From: Palsa-295 sp963781105
GTDB lineage: Bacteria > Acidobacteriota > Terriglobia > Acidiferrales > UBA7541
Direction of reading: 5' to 3'
NCBI GenBank assembly: GCA_963781105.1
Contig: CAWAED010000015.1
Location: 62,001-126,000, forward strand
DNA: 64,000 nt
The notes below the pieces were generated by a model. That model had not been told where the DNA came from, did not search any database, and saw only the letters and a list, made by a program, of their open reading frames with translations. Positions 41,697-51,020 of this stretch are shown piece after piece (within the stretch, counting starts at the first letter, position 1; each line of letters opens with the position of its first letter). The position numbers and the translations under genes are program-made.

Positions 41697-42064
41697 GTAC
41701 TGTCCCCCAAGAACAGCCTAAGAGTCCCCCTGCTGGTGGACCGAATATGCGCGGAGTCTGGCCTCTCGTCAAGGGGGGTAGCGCGATGGTGACGTAAGAT
41801 ACAACACCTCCGCAGGGAGGCTAAGTGCGTGGTTTCAATCAGTTAGAGGGGATAGCAAAGAATTGTGTAGAGAATATAAACATTTTTCACAGGCCTTCCT
41901 ACATTCGATTTGGTTTCGATTCGGGAAACGCGTATCAGCGTTGCTAACTTTCGCTTTTCTGCCGTGGTCAAATTTTGCAGTACCAATTTAGTTCAGGCGC
42001 GATAAACGGATAGCAGCTTTGGTTGGGTTTCGCTATTTTGGAGATGGGAGCGAGGCTCAACGAG
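41697..42064. other. Intergenic region between the PilZ and ada genes
   Basis: No gene is apparent in these 368 bases. A small CCTCC-GCAG-GGAGG hairpin is at about 41808-41821 and the sequence is AT-richer around 41850-41900. It must hold the ada promoter, but no clear -35/-10 pair was found. Confidence 0.5.
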
Positions 42065-43234
42065 ATGATTCAGATCATGACGCGAACCTCTAATTCGGAA
42101 ATCCCAACGGCAGGACGACCCCAGGGTTCTGAAGCCCGGTGGAACGCGGTGCGGGATCGCGACCGTGGCTCTGACGGCAAGTTTGTTTACGCGGTGCGGT
42201 CCACCGGAATTTACTGCAGGCCGTCCTGTCCTTCCAAAAAACCACGGCGCGAGCAGGTGGAATTTTATTCCTTGCCGGAAGCGGCCGAGCAGAAAGGATT
42301 TCGAGCTTGCCGGCGATGCAAGCCGCGAACAGTTCGTCTGAGTGATCCGCGCACCGCAGCGGTGGCGCGGGTGTGCCGGGCAATTGAAGCGCGGATTGAA
42401 GCGGACGGCGCCGGCGCAGCCGAGAGCGAAAACGAAGCGCGGTTGACGCTGAACGCGCTCGGTTCATCCGTGGGTATGAGTCCGCACCAACTCGAACGCG
42501 CCTTTCGCAGCGTGATGGGGATCTCGCCACGACAGTACGCCGACGCGCAACGGATGCGGAGGCTAAAATCGAAGCTGAAAAAGGGGGACGACGTGACTAC
42601 AGCACTCTATGACGCAGGATTCGGATCCAGCAGCCGATTGTACGAACGCGCACCGTCACAGCTGGGCATGACGCCGGCTACGTATCGCCAGGGCGGCGCG
42701 GGGATGCACATCAACTATACGATTGTGAGTTCGCCATTGGGCCGTTTATTGGTGGGGGCGACGCATCGCGGGATCAGCGCGCTCTACCTGGGCAAAGACG
42801 ACAGCACACTGCAGGCGGCTCTGCGAAAGGAATACCCACGCGCAGAGATTAACCGCGATCGCAACGGTCTGGAAGGCTGGGTTGAAAAAATTCTGGAGCA
42901 TCTGCGCGGGCGCGAGCCGAACCTCGATCTGCCGACCGATGTGCAAGCCACAGCGTTTCAACGCCGCGTTTGGGAGGAACTGCGCAAAATTCCATACGGG
43001 ACCACTCGCACGTATAGCCAGGTGGCTCGAGCGATCGGGAAGCCGCAGGCCATTCGCGCGGTTGCTCGGGCCTGCGCGACGAATCCCGTTTCGGTCGTCG
43101 TTCCCTGCCACCGCGTGGTGCGTCAAGATGGAGACCTGGCAGGATATCGCTGGGGCGTGGATCTAAAAGAATCCCTGCTCAAGCAAGAATCAGAGCAGCG
43201 CCAGTCCAGATCGTCTGTGGCCGCGAAGCGTTAA
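42065..43234 (+). CDS. ada: Ada: bifunctional DNA-repair methyltransferase and AraC-type regulator
   Basis: Ada removes methyl groups from methylphosphotriesters and O6-methylguanine and activates the adaptive response. The 389-residue product has the N-terminal zinc domain (STGIYCRPSCPSKKPRRE, then FRACRRCKP), whose four cysteines include the phosphotriester acceptor. An AraC-type helix-turn-helix region (GMSPHQLERAFRSVMGISPR) follows. The C-terminal methyltransferase domain has active cysteine VVPCHRVV. The start is uncertain among in-frame ATGs at 42023, 42044, 42065 and 42077; homology begins shortly after 42110. Confidence 0.93.
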   Translation: MIQIMTRTSNSEIPTAGRPQGSEARWNAVRDRDRGSDGKFVYAVRSTGIYCRPSCPSKKPRREQVEFYSLPEAAEQKGFRACRRCKPRTVRLSDPRTAAVARVCRAIEARIEADGAGAAESENEARLTLNALGSSVGMSPHQLERAFRSVMGISPRQYADAQRMRRLKSKLKKGDDVTTALYDAGFGSSSRLYERAPSQLGMTPATYRQGGAGMHINYTIVSSPLGRLLVGATHRGISALYLGKDDSTLQAALRKEYPRAEINRDRNGLEGWVEKILEHLRGREPNLDLPTDVQATAFQRRVWEELRKIPYGTTRTYSQVARAIGKPQAIRAVARACATNPVSVVVPCHRVVRQDGDLAGYRWGVDLKESLLKQESEQRQSRSSVAAKR

Positions 43235-43260
43235 TTCAACCAGGAGGGCGCGGATAATTG

Positions 43261-43968
43261 TCAGCCCTGCGGTTTGACCTTTTCGGTGCCTTTCGGCCAG
43301 TGAGGCTTGAATTTCGCGTCGCCGAGATCCGGGTTGCGCACGACCTTCGAATAGCGAATGATGAAATAATCCCCTGAGCCGGTTTCGTAAAAGCGCTGCT
43401 GAACCGGGAGCCAGGTGGACTCATCGAGCCAGATTTGGATCTTGGAAATCTGGTTACGGGCTTCCTGGGATTTGGGAGTCAATTCCAACTCGGCGGTTTT
43501 CTTGTCTTCCACTGTGGGTTCGCCGATCAGCGTCACCAAGTATGCTTTCTGTAGTTCTTTTCCTGACGTACCAAAGCCCAGCAACAAATATTGGTCCACA
43601 AGCGCACGCCGCTGCGCCAGATTGTATTCTTCCACGCGCTTGAGGCCCGGCGTATAGATATAGAGGTTATCGCCGGTCCGCAAAATTGTGCGCGAGTCTG
43701 GAGCTTTCATTTCCAGCAGCATTTTGTCGCCACGCACCAAAATGCTGCCGGTTTCGGTGGATTTGTCATTCACGACGACGGTTACCTTGGTGCGCTCGAC
43801 ATCCGCCGAAAGACTGCGAAAATTCTTGGCGTCCCGGTCCAGTGACCGGAGGACCCCGTCGAGGTTTAGCCCGCTATGAGTCTGACTAGCAGCGGACGAA
43901 ACCTGAAACCTACCAGCCAAAGCGAGCGCGCACACTGCAATGGCGACCAAGAAGCGCTTTCCGATCAA
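43261..43968 (-). CDS. LolA-like periplasmic lipoprotein carrier
   Basis: The 235-residue product has a signal peptide (MIGKRFLVAIAVCALALAGR) and a LolA-type fold: FRSLSADVERTKVTVVVN, GSILVRGDKMLLEMKAPDS, then LYIYTPGLKRVEEYNL and WLDESTWLPVQQRF. LolA-fold proteins carry lipids or lipoproteins across the periplasm. It is the last gene of a minus-strand set with an ABC permease, ATPase and lipoprotein, which strengthens a Lol-type role. The gap to the gene before it is 123 bases. Confidence 0.75.
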   Translation of the reverse strand: MIGKRFLVAIAVCALALAGRFQVSSAASQTHSGLNLDGVLRSLDRDAKNFRSLSADVERTKVTVVVNDKSTETGSILVRGDKMLLEMKAPDSRTILRTGDNLYIYTPGLKRVEEYNLAQRRALVDQYLLLGFGTSGKELQKAYLVTLIGEPTVEDKKTAELELTPKSQEARNQISKIQIWLDESTWLPVQQRFYETGSGDYFIIRYSKVVRNPDLGDAKFKPHWPKGTEKVKPQG

Positions 43969-44091
43969 ATCATTGCCCCCGTTGGACTAGCGCGCCGATT
44001 CACACGCCGTTCATAATACTACACTGTGATTGGACGCGTTGGAGTGTACGGGGGTTCCCGGGGATTGAGGGGGGAAACGTTACATATCCGC

Positions 44092-44496
44092 TCAGGGATG
44101 GACTGTAACGTCGTAAGAAACGATGGAGCCGTCGCCGCGGCGCACCGGCTCGATACGAACGACCTGGAAACTTTGGTCCCGGAGATCGTCAACCGTGCGC
44201 GCGAGAATATCGTGCGTTTCCCGCTCGAGTTCCGGACTTGCGCTGGAAGCGCGCTTATCTGCGGGAAGCACGGAGGCATCCAGTCTATAAGTGTGAGTCT
44301 GGCTGGCAAAATCCTGGGAACGGAACTGAACTGTGGAGCCGGCGAACGCTGAGACTTGCGGCTGGTCGTGAAACCAGTGCCGTGGGGTCGCCAGGACGAA
44401 CAGGACGATTACAATGACGACTAAGTCGTAGGGCCAGCTGCCCCGCTCATACGACCAAAAAACCGTTCGAACGATTCCCTGCCATAAAGCGCGCAT
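44092..44496 (-). CDS. Small single-helix membrane protein in the Lol-like cluster
   Basis: The 134-residue product has an aromatic N-terminal segment (MRALWQGIVRTVFWSYERGSW), one membrane helix at about 24-38 (YDLVVIVIVLFVLA), and an extracytoplasmic region of about 90 residues. It has no family match that I recognise. ATG 44496 follows directly after the TGA of the ABC ATPase gene; a TTG at 44508 would overlap that gene. The location implies a role with the transporter. Confidence 0.65.
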   Translation of the reverse strand: MRALWQGIVRTVFWSYERGSWPYDLVVIVIVLFVLATPRHWFHDQPQVSAFAGSTVQFRSQDFASQTHTYRLDASVLPADKRASSASPELERETHDILARTVDDLRDQSFQVVRIEPVRRGDGSIVSYDVTVHP

Positions 44497-44497
44497 A

Positions 44498-45244
44498 TCA
44501 GTGAGCAAAAGCGCCGTCTACGACTTCGCCGTCGCGCATATGCAATACACGATGTCCATACGCCGCGGCGTCCGGGTTGTGAGTGATCATCACAATGGTC
44601 TGTCCTAAGTCCTTGTTCAAGTCGCGAAGCAGATTGAGGACGGCATCGGAGCTTTTCGTATCCAGGTTGCCGGTCGGTTCGTCCGCCAGTACTATTTTAG
44701 GCTCGCTGACGATGGCGCGAGCCAGCGCAACGCGCTGCTGTTCGCCGCCCGAAAGCTCGGAAGGCTTATGCTTGAGCCGGGAGCTCAATCCCAGCAGATC
44801 AGCGACGACCTGAAAGCGGTGAGGATCGAAACCATTGCCATGGATGTGCTGAGCGAGTGCAATGTTGTGGTAAGCGTCCAGCGTGGGCAGAAGATTGAAC
44901 CGCTGAAATACGAAACCCACTTTGTGGCGGCGAAGAAGCGTGCGCGCCGAGTCGCTCATCGTAGTGAGGTCGTTCCCGTCGAGGAGCACTCGTCCGCGGG
45001 TAGCCTGCGCCAAGCCTCCAATCACGTGCAGCATCGTGGATTTGCCGCAGCCCGAGGGCCCCATGATGGAAACAAACTCGCCGGGAAGGACTTCCATGCT
45101 GACGCCGCGCAAGGCCGGAACTTCCACTTTGCCCTGGCGATAGACCTTCCATAGATTTTCAGTCTTGAGTATGGGTTCCAACAGCCGCTCCCGCGCCAGC
45201 GCCAGCGATTCAGGGGACTCAATTATTCTAGTCGGGTTTAGCAT
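44498..45244 (-). CDS. ABC transporter ATP-binding protein (LolD/MacB family)
   Basis: The 248-residue ATPase has Walker A GPSGCGKST, the Q-loop in GFVFQRFNLLPTL, signature LSGGEQQR, Walker B KIVLADEPTGNLD and the switch histidine in MITHNPDAA. The sequence type is that of LolD/MacB/FtsE ATPases, which act on membrane-embedded substrates. Its permease is encoded 69 bases upstream. It should drive release or transport of an envelope lipid, lipoprotein or peptide. Confidence 0.93.
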   Translation of the reverse strand: MLNPTRIIESPESLALARERLLEPILKTENLWKVYRQGKVEVPALRGVSMEVLPGEFVSIMGPSGCGKSTMLHVIGGLAQATRGRVLLDGNDLTTMSDSARTLLRRHKVGFVFQRFNLLPTLDAYHNIALAQHIHGNGFDPHRFQVVADLLGLSSRLKHKPSELSGGEQQRVALARAIVSEPKIVLADEPTGNLDTKSSDAVLNLLRDLNKDLGQTIVMITHNPDAAAYGHRVLHMRDGEVVDGAFAH

Positions 45245-45313
45245 TTCTGCCTAGCCAGCATGCACGCACGGAAATCCCGGGAAAGCACAAATGATATTGG
45301 AATTGAAGGATGG

Positions 45314-46411
45314 CTATTCGTAAGCGAGCGCCTCGACGGGATCCTTGCGGCTAGCCATCCAAGCTGGATAAGCGGCGCCAAGTAAGCCGCCCACAATTGC
45401 AATGAGGCCAGCGCGCAGGACCCACTCGGGAGAAATAAGAATTGTAAGCGACGGAAAAAGCTTGATGAATATGGAACGCATCAGGAAGCTGAGTCCCACA
45501 CCGACGACCACCCCGGCGAAGCATAGGAGCGTCGTCTCACTGAGCACGATTTGAACGATGTAGCCTTTGGAAGCACCCAGTGATTTGAGCACGCCGATTT
45601 CGCGGGTACGTTCGATGATGGTGGTATACATCGAAAGAAAAATCACCAGAAAGCCGATGACCACGGCGATGCCGATCATGACGTTGATAAACGCGCCGAG
45701 CCCCGGAAGATTCGAGGACGTCATCAAGGAGATGAAGTCCTTGAGCGGGCGAATTTCGTAGCGCGGAAGCAACTGCTTGATTTCATCCATCACGGCCGGC
45801 GTGTGGTCCGTACGATCGCACTTGATGAAAAAGACCGAGGCTTTGTCGTGCGCGCCGGCCATTTCCTGCAAGGTCGAGAGAAAGACAAAAAGTCGCGCGC
45901 CTTTACCGTGCTCCACAATGCCGACTACATGAAAATCGTGGTCGAAAAGCCGCAGAGTCTGGCCGAGCTTTATTCTTTTCGATTTCGCGTAGACGTCGTC
46001 AACGAGAATGTCATTGGGACCTTGCAGGTCGTGACCTTCGTGGAAGACGAATCCCCCGGTGACGGTGCGGAAGCTATTTACTTCAATCCCATAAACAATT
46101 TCGAGGCCGGTGGAATTGAACTGTAGCAGCACAGGCGTGACGGCCTGAACGTAATCGAGCTGCGCCAACTTATCTTCGATGGCGATGGGCATAGGCGCAC
46201 CGCTGAAAGCCATAAACACCGAGGCCGACGGCGGTTGAACCATGATGTCCGCGCCGATGCCTTCGATGCGCTTGGCGGATTCCGAGAGCAGCCCGCTGGT
46301 GAGCCCGACAACGATGATTACGAGCGTAACCTCGACGGCTACTGCTATGACAGTGATCAGGGTGCGCAGCGGACGGTGCAGTACGTTTTGAACGATCATG
46401 TAACGGATCAT
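45314..46411 (-). CDS. ABC transporter permease (FtsX/LolC-E type)
   Basis: The 365-residue product has an N-terminal helix (about 16-40), a large extracytoplasmic MacB-type domain (about 45-240), and three further helices at about 245-360 with the FtsX motif ERTREIGVLKSLGASKGYI. It resembles LolC/LolE and MacB permeases. It lies between the lipoprotein gene (22 bases upstream) and the ATPase gene. Confidence 0.9.
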   Translation of the reverse strand: MIRYMIVQNVLHRPLRTLITVIAVAVEVTLVIIVVGLTSGLLSESAKRIEGIGADIMVQPPSASVFMAFSGAPMPIAIEDKLAQLDYVQAVTPVLLQFNSTGLEIVYGIEVNSFRTVTGGFVFHEGHDLQGPNDILVDDVYAKSKRIKLGQTLRLFDHDFHVVGIVEHGKGARLFVFLSTLQEMAGAHDKASVFFIKCDRTDHTPAVMDEIKQLLPRYEIRPLKDFISLMTSSNLPGLGAFINVMIGIAVVIGFLVIFLSMYTTIIERTREIGVLKSLGASKGYIVQIVLSETTLLCFAGVVVGVGLSFLMRSIFIKLFPSLTILISPEWVLRAGLIAIVGGLLGAAYPAWMASRKDPVEALAYE

Positions 46412-46433
46412 ATTGTTTCAGCGCTTCTGGATC

Positions 46434-47393
46434 TCAGGGCTGGGGCTCCTTTGAATTGTCGCCGGGAGTTTTCCCGGTTTCTTCGCCGACGTGCACCAAC
46501 TTCGTGCCGGGAGGTTGCGGCAATGCGAATCGGTCCGGCGCAACCGGCTCGTTCAGGGTCAACTTCTTGATAGCGATCTGCAATTGATAGTCGTCGCCCG
46601 GACGAGTCACGGCAATTTCCCATGGGTACGTCTGAGGTCCCGACGCTTGCCAATTGCCGTAGGTTACGTCCGCGGCGACCTTGCCGCCGGAACTAAAATT
46701 CTCGATGCGAGTGACTCGCAAGTCCACGCGGTCGAACCAGATTTTTCGGGCGATCTCCCAATCTGTTGAACCCGAATCCGTGCTGTTGGTCGCGGCAAAT
46801 TCGGGGCCCGATGAGACCACGGTAAGCACGTAGTATCGCCCATTGCCCTCACTGGCCTCTTCCAGCAGGACTGGCGCGCGTTCCGGGATCGGTGGCCAGA
46901 ATAGCGCGTCGAGCAAATGCTGGGGCCTGAGATTCTCGATCGGCTTCACTGCATGGCGCTCCAGGTTGGCAGGTCCAACAAGAAATTCATTTTTCGACGG
47001 AATATAAATACTGAACGTTTCGCCGTCGCTGACCATGTCGAAAATATTCTTACCGATCACCGGGGCTTGGCCGATCACGCGAATGCTTGCCGGCTTTGCG
47101 GCAAGAATGAACCCGTTGACCTCATGATATTGTTCGATTACGCCGGAATATGCGGAACCGGCAGTCAGCTTCATGCTGACGCCCGCGTTCAGCGACTGAA
47201 TTGCCTGCACCTGTTTATCGTACAGCTCAATCAGTTGGGCCTTCGAAGCCGTCTGCAATGGACCGGGCGCCTGCGATGGCTTGACCGCCGTTTTATGACT
47301 GGCAGCACAGCCGCACGCCAACGACACCACCACTGCGAGCGAAACCAATGAAGTGATACGGCAAATCCTCAGTTGAGGGCTGATTAGGAACAC
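46434..47393 (-). CDS. Lipoprotein with LolA-fold/DUF4292-like domain
   Basis: The 319-residue product has a lipoprotein signal (SLVSLAVVVSLACGCAASH, Cys at about 28 or 30). A LolB/DUF4292-like beta-rich domain follows (IQSLNAGVSMKLTAGSAYSG; FILAAKPASIRVIGQAPVIG; MVSDGETFSIYIPSKNEF). It is probably an outer-membrane-side acceptor in a Lol-like pathway. It is the first gene of the minus-strand cluster with the ABC permease and ATPase. Confidence 0.75.
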   Translation of the reverse strand: MFLISPQLRICRITSLVSLAVVVSLACGCAASHKTAVKPSQAPGPLQTASKAQLIELYDKQVQAIQSLNAGVSMKLTAGSAYSGVIEQYHEVNGFILAAKPASIRVIGQAPVIGKNIFDMVSDGETFSIYIPSKNEFLVGPANLERHAVKPIENLRPQHLLDALFWPPIPERAPVLLEEASEGNGRYYVLTVVSSGPEFAATNSTDSGSTDWEIARKIWFDRVDLRVTRIENFSSGGKVAADVTYGNWQASGPQTYPWEIAVTRPGDDYQLQIAIKKLTLNEPVAPDRFALPQPPGTKLVHVGEETGKTPGDNSKEPQP

Positions 47394-47505
47394 AAACTAT
47401 GCAATCTAACAGCCGCTTCAAGGGGTGTCAACGAAACGCGGGAGATGGGACAGAGGACGTTTGAATCGAATTCTGGCGCGGTTTTAAGGTCTTGAAGGAG
47501 TGCGT

Positions 47506-50337
47506 TTAGTCGTCTAGAAGGCTGCCGTTGGCGGGGCTGGACGGGACGCTTCCATCATTGCCGCCTAGAGAAACCAGAAGGCGGCGGAGTTTCGCGCGAT
47601 CTTCGAGGTTCATGCCTACCATTTCGAATCCGGCCTGATGAGAGCGCACGAACCTCACCACCGCTTGCATGCTGATAGAGCGCAACCCGGCTGGAATTTT
47701 GAGCGTTGCCTCCGTGCCGACCGGGAGCTGGAGTTCGCCGCTCAGGAGTCCGCCATCGAGGCTGAGTACGCTGATCGCCGAAGAGTATTTGCCCTTTGCG
47801 GAAGTGACTACGGCGGGCACGTTGCGCGGCAATCGCACGCGGCGATAACGGCGATGACGCACGAAATCACGCTCGGGAATCGGGTCGAGCGGCGCCAATT
47901 GCACGACGTTTGGGTCCAAGCCTGATTGCGGGAGGGAATTCTGAATCCACTCAGGATCGAGCTTGACCAGGGCTTGCGCTGCCGCCATGCGAATTTCATC
48001 CGGGTAGACCCAGCTAAACGACTTGCGCGCTTCGACAAACCGGCGCAAGTGACCGACCGCGTTCGCCGCACGCATACGGCCTAGCGCCTCAATAGCCTTC
48101 ACGCGCAGGTATTCCGGTCCTTGAGGCAGAAGTTCACCTTCGGCTAAACGGAGGAGCTTCGGAGCGGTGTCTGCGTCGCCGCACATGCCGATTTCATCGA
48201 GCGCGAGGGGCAGAATCATCACGTCAAACATTTCGATCGAATCCGCGAGGAGCTTGCCACGCTCCGGCGCGCCACCTGTGGAGAGCTGGCGGACAATCGC
48301 GTCATGAAAACCACGGCCACCGTCGCGCAGGCGTCGCGGAAGCAGTTCATCCACAGCGGCCGGGTCGAGACGGCTCAATAGGCCCGCTACGGTAGCGGCT
48401 TTTGCCGGGACATCATTCTTGAAAGTTTCCTTCAAGTGGCGCACGCACGGGGCGCCGACTGATTTCGCGAGATGAACGATGCTCTCGCGCTCGGTTCGTC
48501 TGCTAGATCGCGCCAAGCGTATCGATAAGTGTTCTGCGGCGCCTTGTGGCACGCGCATGAGCACGCCTACCAGGCCTTCAGGCATCGCTTCGGCATTGAG
48601 AGCTTCTTCGATGAACTCCGGAATGCGGTTGTCCACGCCGATGCGGGGACGCAAGCTTTGCACCCAACTGGGGCGCGATTCTTCAAGATCGGCGAGCGAG
48701 TCCAAGGACTGTTGGACTGCGCGGTAGTAGCGGCGCGCCGCCGATTCCTGGCTAAGACGGACGAACGCGGCGCTCAAAAGCGTTTGCAATTCCGCGTCTT
48801 TCTCTGCGGCCATCGCTTGCCCAATCTTCACCAGCGCGTCCTGTAGACGCTGGCTTGCGGCTTTGCTGTAGAGCTCGGCGAGTTGTCCTAGGCCGATCGC
48901 GGCCTTCTTGCGAGCTTCCGCGTCTTTATTGGTCACGCAAGACGCGTACTGCAAGAGAATGTCACCCGCCACATCTGATTCGCCGCGGCCCATCAGTTCT
49001 TCAACGTACTGCTGCACGTTGCGCGGCGGGATGCACCACGCTTCAGGAGACATCAGCACGGATTTCTTGCCGGATTCCGGCACGGCGGCCCAGAACTGCC
49101 TGTCGAGAATGTCGGCGTGCGATTCCACGGACATGCCTGCGCCGGCCATTTTCTCTTCGCGCGATTTCAGCAGTTTGCGGAGAGTATCAAGTTCGTGGCC
49201 CATACGATCGAGCATCTGGCGGACCGCGTTGACCTTCACTTCGCCGCGCTGGTAGCGATCGATCGCAAATTTAATCGCCAGATCTTCCGCCAAGTGTAGA
49301 AGCGTGCTTTCGTCGAGCTTCGCCGTCGGAGATTGGGCGGCAACCGTGGCGAGCGCTTGCTGCAAAGTAATTTTTGCGTTCTGCGGAAGCGCGGAGATTT
49401 TCTGTTGCCAGGATGATGGGTCGAGCTGCGGATTCTTCGCCAGTTGGGCTTCGCCGAATTGCGCGAGCAACTTTAACAGGCTCTGCAACTCAGCTTCTTC
49501 GAGCTTGCCGATTCCGCCGGCGAGACCTGTGACGCCGCCGAGCGCGACTGTAAGTCTTCCCGCGACTCCAGGTACTCCCAAGCTCACGTCCGCGCCGCCG
49601 GCAACTCCTGGGCCCGTGCCCACAAATTCGCCGCTTCCTACGACACTCTCGGCACCTGCGGCGTATCCCGCGCCCTTTGCATCGGACGTCCCTATGGCAC
49701 CGGAACCACCCGGCCCGCCGGCTCCCCCATGCGCGCCTTCAGCGGCGGTGATGAGCTGAATCATTTTCTCGGGGCTCCGGAACCATTCCTGAATCCAGTT
49801 CGCGTCGGCGCCGAGCGTCTTGGCCGTGAGGGTGGCGGCGACGCGCGCTTCAGAGAATCCGGCGTCTTCCGCGACAAAGCGAATTTCGTTCACGCGAATC
49901 CCGCAGTTGTTGCGATTGCCAAAATAAGCTTCCAGGCGTTCGGACAATGTCCCGGCTTTCGGGCCAGTTTCCATGAAACATTTCACTAGATTGGAGAATT
50001 CGGTGCGCTCGACGCGAGGCAGGAAGCCGATGCTGGCGATGCCGGCGGAATTGAGAAGATCTGCGAAACTGCGCTCCGCAGGGCTCGATTCGAGTGGAAC
50101 CCCGTCCAGCAGTAGCTGCGAACCGGAGGCTCCGAGGAGCAGGCCACTGTGCCCCGCGGCCTCGACCGCCGCTTGCAGTTCAGTCCAGGCGGAATCCAGT
50201 TGGCTGGCGGAGCGGACATGCTCTAAACCATAGAGGCGAGCGTACTTAAGCAGTACATTCAGACTGCGGACGAAAGCCCGGGCATTAGGGACGGTGGGCT
50301 CGCTGTGAACGGTGGCGTCGCGTGAAACAGGGGGCAT
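47506..50337 (-). CDS. Large HEAT-repeat protein with C-terminal PilZ domain
   Basis: The 943-residue product has an N-terminal helical region, a Gly/Ala/Pro-rich low-complexity linker (about 215-285), then a long run of alpha-helical HEAT-like repeats. It ends with a PilZ-type domain (VRHRRYRRVRLPRNVPAVVT then SVLSLDGGLLSGELQLPVGT). The R-x-x-x-R and S-x-x-G elements suggest c-di-GMP binding, with the canonical D/N replaced around LSLDGG. ATG 50337 starts MPPVSRDATVHSE; the open frame to 50511 is not supported. It follows two unknown genes of the mltG set at a 98-base distance. Confidence 0.75.
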   Translation of the reverse strand: MPPVSRDATVHSEPTVPNARAFVRSLNVLLKYARLYGLEHVRSASQLDSAWTELQAAVEAAGHSGLLLGASGSQLLLDGVPLESSPAERSFADLLNSAGIASIGFLPRVERTEFSNLVKCFMETGPKAGTLSERLEAYFGNRNNCGIRVNEIRFVAEDAGFSEARVAATLTAKTLGADANWIQEWFRSPEKMIQLITAAEGAHGGAGGPGGSGAIGTSDAKGAGYAAGAESVVGSGEFVGTGPGVAGGADVSLGVPGVAGRLTVALGGVTGLAGGIGKLEEAELQSLLKLLAQFGEAQLAKNPQLDPSSWQQKISALPQNAKITLQQALATVAAQSPTAKLDESTLLHLAEDLAIKFAIDRYQRGEVKVNAVRQMLDRMGHELDTLRKLLKSREEKMAGAGMSVESHADILDRQFWAAVPESGKKSVLMSPEAWCIPPRNVQQYVEELMGRGESDVAGDILLQYASCVTNKDAEARKKAAIGLGQLAELYSKAASQRLQDALVKIGQAMAAEKDAELQTLLSAAFVRLSQESAARRYYRAVQQSLDSLADLEESRPSWVQSLRPRIGVDNRIPEFIEEALNAEAMPEGLVGVLMRVPQGAAEHLSIRLARSSRRTERESIVHLAKSVGAPCVRHLKETFKNDVPAKAATVAGLLSRLDPAAVDELLPRRLRDGGRGFHDAIVRQLSTGGAPERGKLLADSIEMFDVMILPLALDEIGMCGDADTAPKLLRLAEGELLPQGPEYLRVKAIEALGRMRAANAVGHLRRFVEARKSFSWVYPDEIRMAAAQALVKLDPEWIQNSLPQSGLDPNVVQLAPLDPIPERDFVRHRRYRRVRLPRNVPAVVTSAKGKYSSAISVLSLDGGLLSGELQLPVGTEATLKIPAGLRSISMQAVVRFVRSHQAGFEMVGMNLEDRAKLRRLLVSLGGNDGSVPSSPANGSLLDD

Positions 50338-50435
50338 TAACGTTTTCCCATGCTCGAATGTACTAGGAAGGGAGTTTTCGCGTAAATGGTACGAAAGGTC
50401 TAAGGTGTCAGAGTAACAACCGGGCAGGAAACGGC

Positions 50436-51020
50436 TTAGGAGGCCAGGCGGACTTCTACGTCCTGTCCTTCCAGGGCTGGGCGAACCCGACGAATCACTT
50501 CGCTGGCCCAATGCTTTTCACTGAGCAAAACCAGCGAGCCGTCTTCGAAATTGCACACGGCACAAAACGTATAGTTCGGAAATGCGGTGTGATATGCGTC
50601 TACACCGCGACGCGCGAGCTCGCCCTCGAGCACAGGATCACCGGTCGCAAGTTTTTCACCCGCGCGCGCGCCGAATGTTTCGGACTGAAAGCGATCAATC
50701 AAAGGCTCGAGCGCGGCAAGATCGAGTGCAGGAATCACGAGGCAGCGGCTACTCGCTTCGCGGAACGCGATCTTATGGCGCTCGCAGTATTCTCGAACGC
50801 GATCCAAGTGGCTAAAGAAATCGAGCGCCCAGGTTTGGTCGGCAGCCGTCGCGCGCAGAACACGGCTCCAGACGCGCGCTGCATCGGCGCCGCGGATCGG
50901 TTCGCGATTTTCGTCCGCTTCGGTGAGTTCCAGGCCGATAGCACGAACGTCGGGGCCGAGATCGAGAGGCTCGACTTCGAGAAGGATTGTCGGATTATTC
51001 TTCGGCGCCGGGGAGGTCAT
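50436..51020 (-). CDS. Hypothetical protein in the ruvX-mltG set (downstream member)
   Basis: I do not recognise this 194-residue, apparently cytosolic protein. It starts MTSPAPKNNPTILLEVEPLD. It has regions GADAARVWSRVLRATAADQT, RCLVIPALDLAALEPLIDRF and a C-terminal NYTFCAVCNFEDGSLVLLSE with a C-x-x-C pair. ATG 51020 is chosen, giving a 26-base overlap with the preceding gene; the open frame to 51122 would overlap it by 128 bases. Confidence 0.75.
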   Translation of the reverse strand: MTSPAPKNNPTILLEVEPLDLGPDVRAIGLELTEADENREPIRGADAARVWSRVLRATAADQTWALDFFSHLDRVREYCERHKIAFREASSRCLVIPALDLAALEPLIDRFQSETFGARAGEKLATGDPVLEGELARRGVDAYHTAFPNYTFCAVCNFEDGSLVLLSEKHWASEVIRRVRPALEGQDVEVRLAS

